From contig CAZBUP010000001.1 in NCBI GenBank assembly GCA_964495145.1, forward strand, positions 34,960-98,959: a DNA stretch of 64,000 bases, written 5' to 3'. Source of the stretch: UBA6120 sp964495145. GTDB taxonomy: Bacteria > Bacillota_I > Bacilli_A > RFN20 > CAG-826. The notes beneath the pieces are model-generated. The model was not told where the DNA came from, searched no databases, and saw only the letters and a list, made by a program, of their open reading frames with translations. The position numbers and the translations under genes are program-made. Shown here in pieces: positions 1 through 8,873 of the stretch; the stretch's first letter is position 1, and each line of letters begins with the position of its first letter.

Positions 1-267
1 CTCAACATCCGCGATTTGAAATATGAACGCGATTTCACGCCGGTCGATCCCGAATGCCAATGCGAGACCTGTCGGAATTACACTCGCGCTTACCTGCGGC
101 ATTTGTATAAATCCGACGAGATTCTCGGAAAACACCTGCTTTCGCTCCATAACGTCCATTTTTTAATCAAAGTCGTCGAAGGAGCGCGCCAAGCCATCAA
201 GGAAGACCGCTTTGAAGATTATAAACGGCAGGTGTTGGCCAAATTCGGCAACGCCAAGGGTTTTTGA
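1..267 (+). CDS. tgt: Queuine tRNA-ribosyltransferase, C-terminal end (partial)
   Basis: The reading frame is open from base 1, so the gene begins upstream and only the last 88 residues are visible. Tgt exchanges guanine-34 for the queuosine precursor preQ1 in tRNAs with GUN anticodons. The visible part has the family's zinc site: CQCETC (CxCxxC) followed about 25 residues later by the His of LLSLHNVHF. The TGA stop overlaps the ATG of queA (TGATG), so the two are translationally coupled in a queuosine operon with queH. Identification is secure; the catalytic aspartates lie outside the window. Confidence 0.93.
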   Translation, partial: LNIRDLKYERDFTPVDPECQCETCRNYTRAYLRHLYKSDEILGKHLLSLHNVHFLIKVVEGARQAIKEDRFEDYKRQVLAKFGNAKGF

Positions 268-1313
268 TGGACATCGAGCTTTTTAATTTTCCCTTGCCGG
301 AACGGCTCATCGCCCAGCATCCGACTGATCGACGCGACCAATCGCGCCTGCTCGTGTTAAATAAAACGACGGGCATGGTCGAGCACCGGATCTTTTCCGA
401 TATCCTTGATTATCTGAAACCGGGTGACGTCCTGGTGCGGAACAATACCCGGGTGATTCCCGCCCGTCTTTATGGAACCAAACTGGAGACGAATGCCCAT
501 GTCGAAGTGCTGCTTCTTAAAGAAACACGTCCCGATGTGTACGAATGTTTGGTCGGCAACGCCAAGGTCGTGAAAGTTGGGACGAGCATTTCTTTTGGAG
601 ACGGCCTTCTGATCGGAACTTGCCTAGCAGTCGGCGAGGAAGGCGTCCGCATGGTGCAATTCGCTTATCAAGGCGTTTTTCTCGAAGTGCTGGAAACGAT
701 TGGCCAGATGCCGTTGCCTCCTTATATCCACGAACCTTTAACCGACAAGACCCGATACCAAACGGTCTATGCCCTGATCAACGGTTCAGCCGCCGGACCG
801 ACGGCCGGCTTCCATTTCACCCCGGAACTCTTCAAGGCCGCCCAAGCCAAAGGCGTCCTGATCGTCGACATCACGTTGCATATCGGCTTGGCGACATTTC
901 GCCCGGTCAAGGCCAAAGACACCGACGATCACAAGATGCATTTCGAGCAATATCACATCGACGAAGCGACGGCCGCCTGTCTGAACTTGGCCAAACGCGA
1001 CCATCGCCGCATCATCGCCGTGGGGACGACTTCGACCCGAGCCCTCGAGGCCAACGTAAAGAAGTACGGTTGCTTCACGGCCTGTCAAGAAGGCACCGAC
1101 ATTTTCATTTACCCGGGATATCGGTTTCGTGCCATCGACGCCATCATCACCAATTTCCACTTGCCGAAATCGACGTTGATCATGATGATCTCGGCTTTTG
1201 CCGGCCGCGAGACAATCATGAAAACCTATGCGGAAGCGATTGAAAAGGCGTATCGTTTCTTTAGTTTTGGAGACGCGATGTTCATTTATGGAACGGAAAA
1301 TCAATTACCATAA
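267..1313 (+). CDS. queA: S-adenosylmethionine:tRNA ribosyltransferase-isomerase
   Basis: QueA transfers and isomerises the ribosyl part of AdoMet onto preQ1-tRNA to give epoxyqueuosine-tRNA. The 348-residue product has family landmarks: the N-terminal LPERLIAQHP...RDQSRLLVL block, the VRNNTRVIPARL segment, GPTAGFHFTP, and the C-terminal TNFHLPKSTLIMMISAF block. Length matches the family (about 340-350). I chose the ATG overlapping the tgt stop; AAGGG lies just upstream. A TTG one codon earlier is possible. The 3' end overlaps queH by 26 bases. Confidence 0.95.
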   Translation: MDIELFNFPLPERLIAQHPTDRRDQSRLLVLNKTTGMVEHRIFSDILDYLKPGDVLVRNNTRVIPARLYGTKLETNAHVEVLLLKETRPDVYECLVGNAKVVKVGTSISFGDGLLIGTCLAVGEEGVRMVQFAYQGVFLEVLETIGQMPLPPYIHEPLTDKTRYQTVYALINGSAAGPTAGFHFTPELFKAAQAKGVLIVDITLHIGLATFRPVKAKDTDDHKMHFEQYHIDEATAACLNLAKRDHRRIIAVGTTSTRALEANVKKYGCFTACQEGTDIFIYPGYRFRAIDAIITNFHLPKSTLIMMISAFAGRETIMKTYAEAIEKAYRFFSFGDAMFIYGTENQLP

Positions 1314-1935
1314 GGAAGCTCTGAAAATCGTTGCCGAACTGCGGGGCCGTCGGCCCAAGCTGTTGGCGCACGTATGCTGCGGACCTTGCAGCACTTATCC
1401 GCTGAAATGGCTTCATCAATATTTCGACATGACTTTGATTTACCATAATTCCAACATCTATCCCAAGGCCGAATACGACCGTCGCCATCGCGTTTTGTTG
1501 GACTTCGTCACGCGGTTCAACGCGGATTATGGCGCCGCGGTTGACGTCATCGCCACTCCCTATGAAAACGACCGTTTCAACCAATTCCTCGAACCGTTTA
1601 AAGACGAGCCCGAAGGCGGGGCGCGCTGCCGCGTCTGCTATCGGATCCGCATGGAGGAATCGATGGCCTATGCTGCCAGTCACGGCTATGAGTATTTCAC
1701 CACGGTGATGACGATATCGCCCCATAAAGATTCGCAAATCATCAATGCGATTGGGCGCGGGCTTCAGATTAAATATCCCTCGGTCCGTTATTTCCATTCC
1801 GATTTCAAAAAGGACAATGGGTTCCTGGAAGCCGGGAATATGTGCGAAAAATATTGCCTGTATCGCCAGGTATATTGCGGTTGCCGTTATAGTTACGAGG
1901 CGATGCTGAAGGGCGACGAGCGGCCCGACGTTTGA
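1288..1935 (+). CDS. queH: Epoxyqueuosine reductase QueH
   Basis: QueH (formerly DUF208) reduces epoxyqueuosine to queuosine in tRNA and is an iron-sulfur enzyme unrelated to the cobalamin-dependent QueG. The 215-residue product shows the adjacent Cys pair near residues 30-31 (AHVCCGPCSTYP), the HNSNIYPKAEYDRR segment, RCRVCYRIRMEE, TISPHKDSQ, and the Cys-rich tail NMCEKYCLYRQVYCGC. I chose the ATG at 1288, inside the queA end, because similarity begins there; the frame is open further upstream. Together with tgt and queA it makes a complete late queuosine pathway. Promoter upstream is not visible. Confidence 0.93.
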   Translation: MERKINYHKEALKIVAELRGRRPKLLAHVCCGPCSTYPLKWLHQYFDMTLIYHNSNIYPKAEYDRRHRVLLDFVTRFNADYGAAVDVIATPYENDRFNQFLEPFKDEPEGGARCRVCYRIRMEESMAYAASHGYEYFTTVMTISPHKDSQIINAIGRGLQIKYPSVRYFHSDFKKDNGFLEAGNMCEKYCLYRQVYCGCRYSYEAMLKGDERPDV

Positions 1936-1976
1936 TTTTTTCCGCGTATATAATTAGTTCTTTATATATAAAAACC

Positions 1977-2005
1977 TTGACTTGACCATTCGGCTCAGGT
2001 ATATT
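1977..2005 (+). promoter_or_regulatory. Promoter of the S10-spc-alpha operon
   Basis: TTGACT (1977-1982) and TATATT (2000-2005) are 17 bases apart, near-consensus for the housekeeping sigma factor. The -35 sits in the direct repeat TTGACTTGACC and the -10 in GGTATATTTTT. Both blocks recur with identical spacing at the rpmG-secE-nusG promoter (22375-22403). Confidence 0.8.
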
Positions 2006-2041
2006 TTTGAAGGTTATCGGCCGCATTGAAGTGCGAGGTTG

Positions 2042-2080
2042 CTGACACACCGACAGGCGTTGTCATGAATCGGCAGTCAG
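2042..2080 (+). promoter_or_regulatory. Structured mRNA leader of the S10 operon
   Basis: The 5' UTR of rpsJ runs about 120 bases from the predicted start near 2012. It can fold into a two-part hairpin: CTGAC (2042-2046) with GTCAG (2076-2080) and CCGA (2050-2053) with TCGG (2070-2073), with GACA/TGTC as an alternative pairing in the loop. Bacillota S10 operons carry leaders of this general kind for autoregulation. Assignment to that family is by position and look, not by a covariance search. Confidence 0.5.
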
Positions 2081-2133
2081 GGAATTCGCATCGAGCACCG
2101 GTATAGCCTGATATTCATAGGAGGAAAAAATTC

Positions 2134-2445
2134 ATGGCTAAGAAACAGAAGATCCGCGTACGGCTCCAAGCTTATGATCACAAGATTCTCGATCACAGCA
2201 TCGAGAAGATCATCGCCGCCGTCTTACGCACGGGAGCGACCGTCGTCGGTCCGATCCCGCTACCGACCGAAAAGCAAGTCTACACGTTATTGCGCGCGGT
2301 CCACAAGTACAAGGATGCTCGGGAGCAATTTGAAATCCGCACCCACAAGCGTCTGATCGACATTACCGACCACAACAAGCAGACCGTCGATGCGCTGCGC
2401 CAATTGGATCTGCCCAATGGCGTCGACATTGACATCAAATTATAA
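2134..2445 (+). CDS. rpsJ: 30S ribosomal protein S10
   Basis: First gene of the S10 operon. S10 is a 30S head protein that also pairs with NusB in antitermination. The 103-residue product has the typical length and motifs RVRLQAYDHKILD, the VVGPIPLPT loop, and EIRTHKRLIDI. A strong AGGAGG lies 9 bases before the ATG. The next gene, rplC, starts 13 bases downstream. Confidence 0.98.
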   Translation: MAKKQKIRVRLQAYDHKILDHSIEKIIAAVLRTGATVVGPIPLPTEKQVYTLLRAVHKYKDAREQFEIRTHKRLIDITDHNKQTVDALRQLDLPNGVDIDIKL

Positions 2446-2458
2446 GGAGGCATGATTC

Positions 2459-3166
2459 ATGAAAGCGATTGTCGGACGCAAAATCGGCATGACCCAACTG
2501 TTCACCAATGATGGTAAATCCCATTCGGTGACCGTGATTGAAGTCCTGCCCAACGTCATTACGCAAATCAAAACCGTGGCCACCGATGGTTATGACGCCG
2601 TCCAAGTGGGCTACGAAGAACTGAAGGAGAACCGGGCCAACCAACCGGAAAAAGGCATCTTTGCCAAGGCTGGCACCACTCCGAAACAAAACTTATTCGA
2701 AATCTCGGTCCCCGACGTGTCTCAATACAAAGTCGGTGATCATCTCGACGTCTCGATCTTCCAGCCCGGCGACGTCGTCGACGTCATCGGCGTCAGCAAA
2801 GGCAAAGGATTCAGCGGCGCCATCAAACGGTGGCACTACACCATCGGACCCAAAGGCCACGGCGGCGGTTACCCGCACCGGACAGCCGGTTCCATGGCTA
2901 CCGTCGGTCGGACCAACAACCGGATTCACCCCGGCAAGAAAATGGCCGGCCACCACGGTCACCAACAAGCCACGATTCTTAACCTCGTCGTGTTAAGCAC
3001 CGACGTCGGCAAAAACGCACTGGTCGTCCGCGGCGGCGTGCCCGGACCCAAAAAGGGTTTGCTGACCATTAGAAGCGCCATCAAACAACAACTCGGCCAT
3101 CCCTTCGACTTGAAACCGCTCCACGCGATCGCCAAGGACGAACCGAAAGCCGAAACGGCCGAATAG
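2459..3166 (+). CDS. rplC: 50S ribosomal protein L3
   Basis: L3 is an early 50S assembly protein whose loop reaches toward the peptidyl-transferase centre. The 235-residue product shows the start motif KAIVGRKIGMTQLF, the central GGYPHRTAGSMA loop and GKKMAGHHG. It is somewhat longer than the usual 205-210 residues, with a C-terminal tail (DEPKAETAE) rich in Lys, Ala and Glu. SD AAGGAGG precedes the ATG; rplD follows after 12 bases. Confidence 0.97.
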   Translation: MKAIVGRKIGMTQLFTNDGKSHSVTVIEVLPNVITQIKTVATDGYDAVQVGYEELKENRANQPEKGIFAKAGTTPKQNLFEISVPDVSQYKVGDHLDVSIFQPGDVVDVIGVSKGKGFSGAIKRWHYTIGPKGHGGGYPHRTAGSMATVGRTNNRIHPGKKMAGHHGHQQATILNLVVLSTDVGKNALVVRGGVPGPKKGLLTIRSAIKQQLGHPFDLKPLHAIAKDEPKAETAE

Positions 3167-3178
3167 GAGGAACCATCA

Positions 3179-3826
3179 ATGGCAGAAAAGAAAGCCAAAG
3201 CACTGGCAGTTGATGTGCTGAACCTCGCCGGAGAGAAATCCGGCACCGTGAAGTTGAACCCGGCCGTATTCGGGATTGAACCCCACCAAGCCTCGATGTT
3301 CGACGCGGTCCAAGTCTACCAAGCCAATTTGCGGCAAGCCACGGCCAAAACCAAGAAACGGGATGAAGTCAGCGGCGGCGGCAAAAAGCCTTGGCGGCAA
3401 AAGGGCACCGGTCGCGCCCGGGCCGGCAGCAGCCGGTCGCCGATTTGGGTCGGCGGCGGCAAAGTCTTCGGACCCACCGGCATCCAAACCTTCAAACTAT
3501 CGCAAAACAAATCCGAGCATCGGCTCGCGTTGCGCTCGGCCTTGTCGCTCAAAGTGGCGGACAAGAAATTGATCGTCGTCGACGCATTCAAGTTCGACGC
3601 CTTCAAGACCAAAACCGCGGTGGCCACCCTCGCTGCCCTCAAAGCCGAAGGCAAAATCCTCGCGGTCGTCCCCGAACTCGAATTGACCACCTACGCCAGC
3701 GTGCGCAATCTCGAGAAGTTGATCCTCGTCGATCAAACTAACGTCAGCGTCTACGATTTGCTCAACAGCGACACCGTCATCGTCTCGAAGCCGGTCATCG
3801 CTTATCTTGAGGAGGTGCTTCAATAA
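3179..3826 (+). CDS. rplD: 50S ribosomal protein L4
   Basis: L4 lines the exit tunnel and, in some bacteria, represses its own S10 operon. The 215-residue product carries the signature KPWRQKGTGRARAGSSRSP and the GGGKVFGP loop that enters the tunnel. Length is normal for Bacillota. The TAA stop shares its last A with the ATG of rplW, so translation is coupled. Confidence 0.97.
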   Translation: MAEKKAKALAVDVLNLAGEKSGTVKLNPAVFGIEPHQASMFDAVQVYQANLRQATAKTKKRDEVSGGGKKPWRQKGTGRARAGSSRSPIWVGGGKVFGPTGIQTFKLSQNKSEHRLALRSALSLKVADKKLIVVDAFKFDAFKTKTAVATLAALKAEGKILAVVPELELTTYASVRNLEKLILVDQTNVSVYDLLNSDTVIVSKPVIAYLEEVLQ

Positions 3827-4176
3827 TGGCACGCGCAAAGAAAACAACCACGCCGGAGCCGGTCACCCCAACGGCGACGAGCACCGACACCAAGGTCTTC
3901 AACGCCATCGGGGAACCGGTCATCACCGAAAAAACCATGGCCTTGATTCAAAACCACAACCAAGTGACGGTCAAAGTCAACCCCAGCAGCAACCGCACCG
4001 AGATCAAGAAGGCTTTCGAGGCCATCTACAAGGTCAAGGTCGCCAAAGTCCACATTTCCAACGTCTTGCCCCATTCAACGCGGCGAGGCGGACGATACCA
4101 AGGCCGCGTCCCCGGCTACAAGAAAGCCATCGTGACGCTTAAAGAAGGCCAAGCCTTGGACTTGTTCAAAGAGTAA
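3826..4176 (+). CDS. rplW: 50S ribosomal protein L23
   Basis: L23 sits at the tunnel exit and docks trigger factor and SRP. The 116-residue product has the core PVITEKTMALI, TEIKKAFEAIYKVKV and RRGGRYQGRVPGYKKAIVTL. An N-terminal extension of about 25 residues rich in Lys, Thr and Pro precedes the core, longer than in Bacillus. The start is fixed by the one-base overlap with rplD and the GAGGAGG upstream. The next gap, to rplB, is 35 bases. Confidence 0.96.
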   Translation: MARAKKTTTPEPVTPTATSTDTKVFNAIGEPVITEKTMALIQNHNQVTVKVNPSSNRTEIKKAFEAIYKVKVAKVHISNVLPHSTRRGGRYQGRVPGYKKAIVTLKEGQALDLFKE

Positions 4177-4211
4177 GCCCTCGATAACGGCTCAAATATA
4201 GGAGAAGCAAT

Positions 4212-5045
<834 letters not shown>

Positions 5046-5060
5046 TAGGGAGGAAAACAT

Positions 5061-5366
5061 ATGGCTCGCAGTTTAAAAAAGGGTCCCTTCTGTGACGCGT
5101 ATTTACTAAAGCGCGTCGAGAAGTTGAATCAAACCCACAAGAAAGAAATCATCAAGACCTGGTCTCGCCGTTCGACCATCTTCCCGCAATTCATCGAACA
5201 TACATTCGCCGTCTATAACGGACGCGAACACATTACCGTCTACGTGACGGAAGACATGGTCGGCCACAAGCTCGGCGAATTCTCGCCGACCCGCACCTAT
5301 CGCGGCCACACCGGCCATACCGCCGAAGACAAGGCCGCCTCGGCCTCGTCGACCACCGGCAAGTAG
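5061..5366 (+). CDS. rpsS: 30S ribosomal protein S19
   Basis: S19 binds 16S rRNA in the 30S head next to S13. The 101-residue product begins MARSLKKGPFCDAYLL and has the conserved SRRSTIFPQFIEHTFAVYNGR (in two parts) and GEFSPTRTYRGH blocks. The C-terminus ends in a short Ala/Ser-rich tail. A GGGAGG SD lies upstream; rplV starts 11 bases after the stop. Confidence 0.97.
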   Translation: MARSLKKGPFCDAYLLKRVEKLNQTHKKEIIKTWSRRSTIFPQFIEHTFAVYNGREHITVYVTEDMVGHKLGEFSPTRTYRGHTGHTAEDKAASASSTTGK

Positions 5367-5377
5367 GAAGGAGCACC

Positions 5378-5719
5378 ATGAAAGCAACTCAAGCCCAAGC
5401 ATTGGCCACCTCCGTCCGCGTCACCCCGCGCAAAGCCCGGCTCGTCATCGACTTGGTCCGCGGCAAATCGGTCAAGGAAGCCTTAGGCATCCTGGCCAAC
5501 GTCAACAAATCGTCGACGGAACCGATCGTCAAACTGATCAAAAGCGCCGCCGCCAACGCCAAGAACAACCACGAGATGGATGAGAGCAAACTCTACATCG
5601 CCGCCATCTACGCTAACGACGGCCCCCGCCTCAAACGGTTCTTGCCGCGCGCCAAAGGATCGGCCTCAGCCATTTTGAAACGGACGTCGCACCTGACCTG
5701 CGTCGTCAAAGAGAGATAA
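5378..5719 (+). CDS. rplV: 50S ribosomal protein L22
   Basis: L22 has a long beta-hairpin that lines the exit tunnel with L4, where macrolide-resistance changes can arise. The 113-residue product shows VRVTPRKARLVIDLVRGK at the N-terminus and the hairpin region PRLKRFLPRAKGSA. Length is standard. It lies between rpsS and rpsC with 11-base gaps on each side. Confidence 0.97.
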   Translation: MKATQAQALATSVRVTPRKARLVIDLVRGKSVKEALGILANVNKSSTEPIVKLIKSAAANAKNNHEMDESKLYIAAIYANDGPRLKRFLPRAKGSASAILKRTSHLTCVVKER

Positions 5720-5730
5720 GGAGCATAACC

Positions 5731-6405
5731 ATGGGACAAAAAGTTAATCCGGTCGGCATGCGCATCGGCATTTACCGTGATTGGAATTCGCGCTGGTTCG
5801 CCGACAAACACGATTATGCGACCTTCCTCAACGAGGACCTCAAAATCCGGGGTTACCTGGACAAGAACCTCAAAGACGCCCTCCTCTCGCACACTGAAAT
5901 CGAACGGGTGAAAACCGACAAGGGCACCAACGTCACCGTCATCGTTTACGTGGGACGTCCCGGCGTCGTCATCGGACAAGACGGGGCCCGCGTCAACCAA
6001 ATCAAGAAAGACCTCGAGAAGATCGTTCACTCCGGTACCCTCAAAATCGACGTGCTGGAAGTCAAATCGCCCGATCTCAACGCCAAACTCGTGGCTTTGA
6101 GCATCGCCAAGCAATTAGAAGAACGGGCCAGTTTCCGCATCGCGCAAAAACGCGCGATCCAACGGGTCCGCAAAGCCGGGGCCAAAGGCGTCCGCACCCT
6201 GGTGTCCGGTCGTCTCGGCGGAGCCGAAATCGCCCGCAGTGAAGGCTATAAAGAAGGAACCATCCCGCTTCATACCCTGCGCAGCGACATCGATTACGCC
6301 CAAGTCGAAGCCCACACGACCTATGGCCGTCTCGGCGTCAAAGTGTGGATTTGCCGCGGCGATTACCGCCCGGAAACGGAAGAAAACCGCGGTAAGGGAG
6401 AGTAA
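5731..6405 (+). CDS. rpsC: 30S ribosomal protein S3
   Basis: S3 lies at the mRNA entry pore and helps unwind mRNA. The 224-residue product has the N-terminal MGQKVNPVGMRIGI, a type II KH domain with VVIGQDGARV (GxxG-type loop), and the C-terminal LVSGRLGGAEIAR and KVWICRGDY blocks. rplP follows after 5 bases. Confidence 0.98.
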   Translation: MGQKVNPVGMRIGIYRDWNSRWFADKHDYATFLNEDLKIRGYLDKNLKDALLSHTEIERVKTDKGTNVTVIVYVGRPGVVIGQDGARVNQIKKDLEKIVHSGTLKIDVLEVKSPDLNAKLVALSIAKQLEERASFRIAQKRAIQRVRKAGAKGVRTLVSGRLGGAEIARSEGYKEGTIPLHTLRSDIDYAQVEAHTTYGRLGVKVWICRGDYRPETEENRGKGE

Positions 6406-6410
6406 GTCAT

Positions 6411-6830
6411 ATGTTACAGCCAAAACGCGTCAAATACCGCCGTCCCCACGGCATCAAATACGAGGGCTTATCGAAAGCCGGCAATGAAGTATCCTTCGGG
6501 GAATACGGCCTCCAAGCCGTGTCCGGAAACTGGATCTCGGCCCGGCAAATCGAAGCCGCCCGTATCGTGTTGGCCAGCTACACCAAACGTAGCGGCCACA
6601 TCTGGATCCGCATCTATCCGCATTTAGCCAAGACCAAGAAGCCGGCCGAAGTTCGGATGGGATCCGGCAAAGGGGCCCCCGAATTATGGGTGGCCGTCGT
6701 CAAGAAGAACCGCGTCATGTTCGAAATCGGCGGCGTTCCGGAAGCGACCGCGCGCGAAGCCTTGCGCCTGGCCGCCTACAAACTGCCGATCAAATCGCGG
6801 GTCATTACTAAAGAAAGGAGCTCGGAATAA
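6411..6830 (+). CDS. rplP: 50S ribosomal protein L16
   Basis: L16 helps position the A-site tRNA acceptor arm. The 139-residue product has MLQPKRVKYRRPHG, the FGEYGLQA segment, and the conserved RMGSGKGAPELWVAVV loop that reaches toward the A site. Length is normal. Its stop overlaps the ATG of rpmC by one base (TAATG), so these two are coupled. Confidence 0.97.
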   Translation: MLQPKRVKYRRPHGIKYEGLSKAGNEVSFGEYGLQAVSGNWISARQIEAARIVLASYTKRSGHIWIRIYPHLAKTKKPAEVRMGSGKGAPELWVAVVKKNRVMFEIGGVPEATAREALRLAAYKLPIKSRVITKERSSE

Positions 6831-7030
6831 TGCTTAAACTCAAAGAAATTCGGGAAATGAACGCGACCGAATTGAAACAAAAAGCCTACAGCCTCAAAGA
6901 AGAGCTCTTCAATCTGCGGCGCAAACAAGCCGTCGGCCAACTTGAAAAAGGGGCCACCATCACCACCATCAGAAAAGACATCGCGCGCATTTACACGGTC
7001 ATTCGCGAGCGCGAGCTCGGGATTAAATAA
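6830..7030 (+). CDS. rpmC: 50S ribosomal protein L29
   Basis: L29 is a small helical protein near the tunnel exit beside L23. The 66-residue product is typical: KEIREMNATELKQKAYSLKEELFNLR (in two parts), a two-helix hairpin with conserved LFNLRRKQAVGQL and a C-terminal ARIYTVIRERE helix. It overlaps rplP by one base and is followed by rpsQ after 11 bases. Confidence 0.96.
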   Translation: MLKLKEIREMNATELKQKAYSLKEELFNLRRKQAVGQLEKGATITTIRKDIARIYTVIRERELGIK

Positions 7031-7041
7031 GGAGGAACGCA

Positions 7042-7329
7042 ATGATGGAAAACAGAACATCACGTCGTAGTTTCACCGGCATCGTCGTTTCCGACAAAGC
7101 GGACAAGACGATCGTCGTGCGCGTGGAAACCTACCGCAAGCATCCCAAATATGCCAAACGGGTGCTCTATACCAAGAAGTTCGTCGCCCACGACGAGACC
7201 AACAGCGCCCACGAAGGCGACCTCGTCGAAATCATGGAGACGCGTCCTTTAAGCGCCACCAAGCGCTACCGCTTGATCCAAATCCTGGCCAAAGGCGAAA
7301 CCCACGTCGAAGTCAAGGAGGTCGAGTAA
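7042..7329 (+). CDS. rpsQ: 30S ribosomal protein S17
   Basis: S17 is an OB-fold primary 16S binder. The 95-residue product shows FTGIVVSDKADKTIVVRVE and the conserved HPKYAKRVLYTKKFVAHDE, and SATKRYRLIQIL near the end. A second Met follows the first; the SD AAGGAGG favours 7042 or 7045. rplN follows after 2 bases. Confidence 0.96.
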   Translation: MMENRTSRRSFTGIVVSDKADKTIVVRVETYRKHPKYAKRVLYTKKFVAHDETNSAHEGDLVEIMETRPLSATKRYRLIQILAKGETHVEVKEVE

Positions 7330-7331
7330 TC

Positions 7332-7706
7332 ATGGTCCAAGTCGAAACCAATCTAGTCGTGGCCGATAACTCCGGGGCGCGGAAAGTCCGCATCTTCCGG
7401 TTGTACGGCGGATCGTACCGCTCGACTTCGACTGTCGGCGACATCGTCTTGTGCGCCGTCAAAGACGCCATTCCCAATGGCAAAATCAAAAAAGGCGAAA
7501 TTGTCAAAGGCATCATCGTCCGGACCAAGAAAGCCGTGGCTCGGGCCGACGGTTCTACCGTCAGCTTCGACGACAATGCCGTCGTGCTCATCAACGACGA
7601 TGGTTCACCGCGCGGAACGCGCGTTTTCGGACCGGTGGCCCGCGAGTTGCGCGACAAAGGCGAAGGCGCGATGAAAATCATCTCGCTGGCGCCCGAGGTC
7701 CTGTAG
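7332..7706 (+). CDS. rplN: 50S ribosomal protein L14
   Basis: L14 forms an intersubunit bridge. The 124-residue product has VVADNSGARKVRIFRLYGGS, GEIVKGIIVRTKK, and SPRGTRVFGPVAREL. The usual length is 122; here the turn before MKIISLAPEVL (RDKGEGAMKI) is about two residues longer than in Bacillus. It begins 2 bases after rpsQ, with SD-like AAGGAGG in the end of that gene. Confidence 0.97.
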   Translation: MVQVETNLVVADNSGARKVRIFRLYGGSYRSTSTVGDIVLCAVKDAIPNGKIKKGEIVKGIIVRTKKAVARADGSTVSFDDNAVVLINDDGSPRGTRVFGPVARELRDKGEGAMKIISLAPEVL

Positions 7707-7716
7707 GAGGCAACCC

Positions 7717-8025
7717 ATGAAAATCAAAAAAGGTGACAAAGTCATCGTCATCGCCGGCGCCGACAAAGGCAAGACCGGCCTCGTCCAAAAAGTCTACGCG
7801 AAATTGAATCGCGTCGTCGTCGAGGGCGTCAACACCCACAAGAAACACCGCAAGCCCAAGCAAAACAATCCCGAGGGCAGCATCGTCGAGATCTATGCCC
7901 CGATCGACGCCAGCAACGTCGCCCTGGTCGATCCGAAGACGAAAAAGGCCACCCGCGTCGCCATCAAGGTCATCAAGGACAAAAAAGTCCGGGTCACCAA
8001 GGCCAGCGGCAGCCAATTGGATTAA
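7717..8025 (+). CDS. rplX: 50S ribosomal protein L24
   Basis: L24 starts 50S assembly by binding the 5' end of 23S rRNA. The 102-residue product begins with a KOW motif (IKKGDKVIVIAGADKGKTG) and has the KKHRKPKQNNPEGSIVEI block. Length is normal. It follows rplN after 10 bases with AGGAGG in between and precedes rplE by 9 bases. Confidence 0.97.
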   Translation: MKIKKGDKVIVIAGADKGKTGLVQKVYAKLNRVVVEGVNTHKKHRKPKQNNPEGSIVEIYAPIDASNVALVDPKTKKATRVAIKVIKDKKVRVTKASGSQLD

Positions 8026-8034
8026 GGAGGACCT

Positions 8035-8667
8035 ATGGCAACAGAAACTAAAAAACCGGCCGCCAACGCAAAAGGCGCCGCTAACAAGGAAACGGCGAAA
8101 GCCGCCAAAGTCGTGGTTGAAAAGATCGCGGCCCGCCTGCATGACAAATATCGCCAAACCGTCGTTCCCGCTATGATGAAGAAATTCGAATACAAGTCGG
8201 TCATGCAAGTGCCGGCCCTTCATAAGATCGTCATCAACATCGGCGTCGGCGACGCCATCACCAATGCCAAGCTACTCGAAGACTCGGTCCGCGAACTGAG
8301 CGAAATCACCGGCCAGAAACCGGTCATCACCAAAGCAAAGACTTCCATCGCCAACTTCAAATTGCGCGAAGGCCAAGCCATCGGCTGCAAGGTGACCTTG
8401 CGCGGCCAGCGGATGTACCACTTCTTCGATAAGCTGGTCTCGATCGCCTTGCCGCGCGTCCGCGACTTCCGCGGCGTCAACAAGAATGCCTTCGACGGCC
8501 GGGGTAACTTCACCCTTGGCGTTAAAGAACAGTTGATCTTCCCGGAAATCAACTTCGACAAGGTCAACAAAATCCGCGGCATGGACATCATCATCGTGAC
8601 CACCGCGAACAGCGATGCCGAAGCGTTCGCCCTGCTGAGCGAACTCGGCATGCCATTCCAAAAATAG
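8035..8667 (+). CDS. rplE: 50S ribosomal protein L5 with N-terminal extension
   Basis: L5 carries 5S rRNA into the central protuberance. The family core (about 180 residues) starts near residue 33 at ARLHDKYRQTVVPAMMKKF and includes KIVINIGVGDA, AKTSIANFKLREGQAIGCK and GRGNFTLGVKEQ. It is preceded by about 32 residues rich in Ala and Lys, giving 210 residues in total. The SD AAGGAGG fixes the upstream ATG, so the extension appears to be translated. Confidence 0.96.
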   Translation: MATETKKPAANAKGAANKETAKAAKVVVEKIAARLHDKYRQTVVPAMMKKFEYKSVMQVPALHKIVINIGVGDAITNAKLLEDSVRELSEITGQKPVITKAKTSIANFKLREGQAIGCKVTLRGQRMYHFFDKLVSIALPRVRDFRGVNKNAFDGRGNFTLGVKEQLIFPEINFDKVNKIRGMDIIIVTTANSDAEAFALLSELGMPFQK

Positions 8668-8677
8668 GAGGAGCACC

Positions 8678-8863
8678 ATGGCAAAGACATCAATCAAAGT
8701 CCGGTGCGCCCGGAAACAAAAATTCCCGGTGCGCGCTTATACGCGCTGCGAACGCTGTGGCCGTCCCCACTCCGTCTATAGCAAATTCAAACTGTGCCGC
8801 ATTTGTCTCCGCGAACTGGCCTACAAAGGCGAGATTCCCGGGATGAAGAAGGCCAGCTGGTAG
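8678..8863 (+). CDS. rpsZ: 30S ribosomal protein S14 type Z (zinc form)
   Basis: The 61-residue zinc-binding form of S14 has a ribbon made by CERC and CRIC (CxxC-x12-CxxC). It is the form commonly found within the spc operon of Bacillota and thermophiles. It ends PGMKKASW as expected. AGGAGG lies upstream. No zinc-free paralogue is in this window. Confidence 0.97.
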   Translation: MAKTSIKVRCARKQKFPVRAYTRCERCGRPHSVYSKFKLCRICLRELAYKGEIPGMKKASW

Positions 8864-8873
8864 GAGGTTACTT

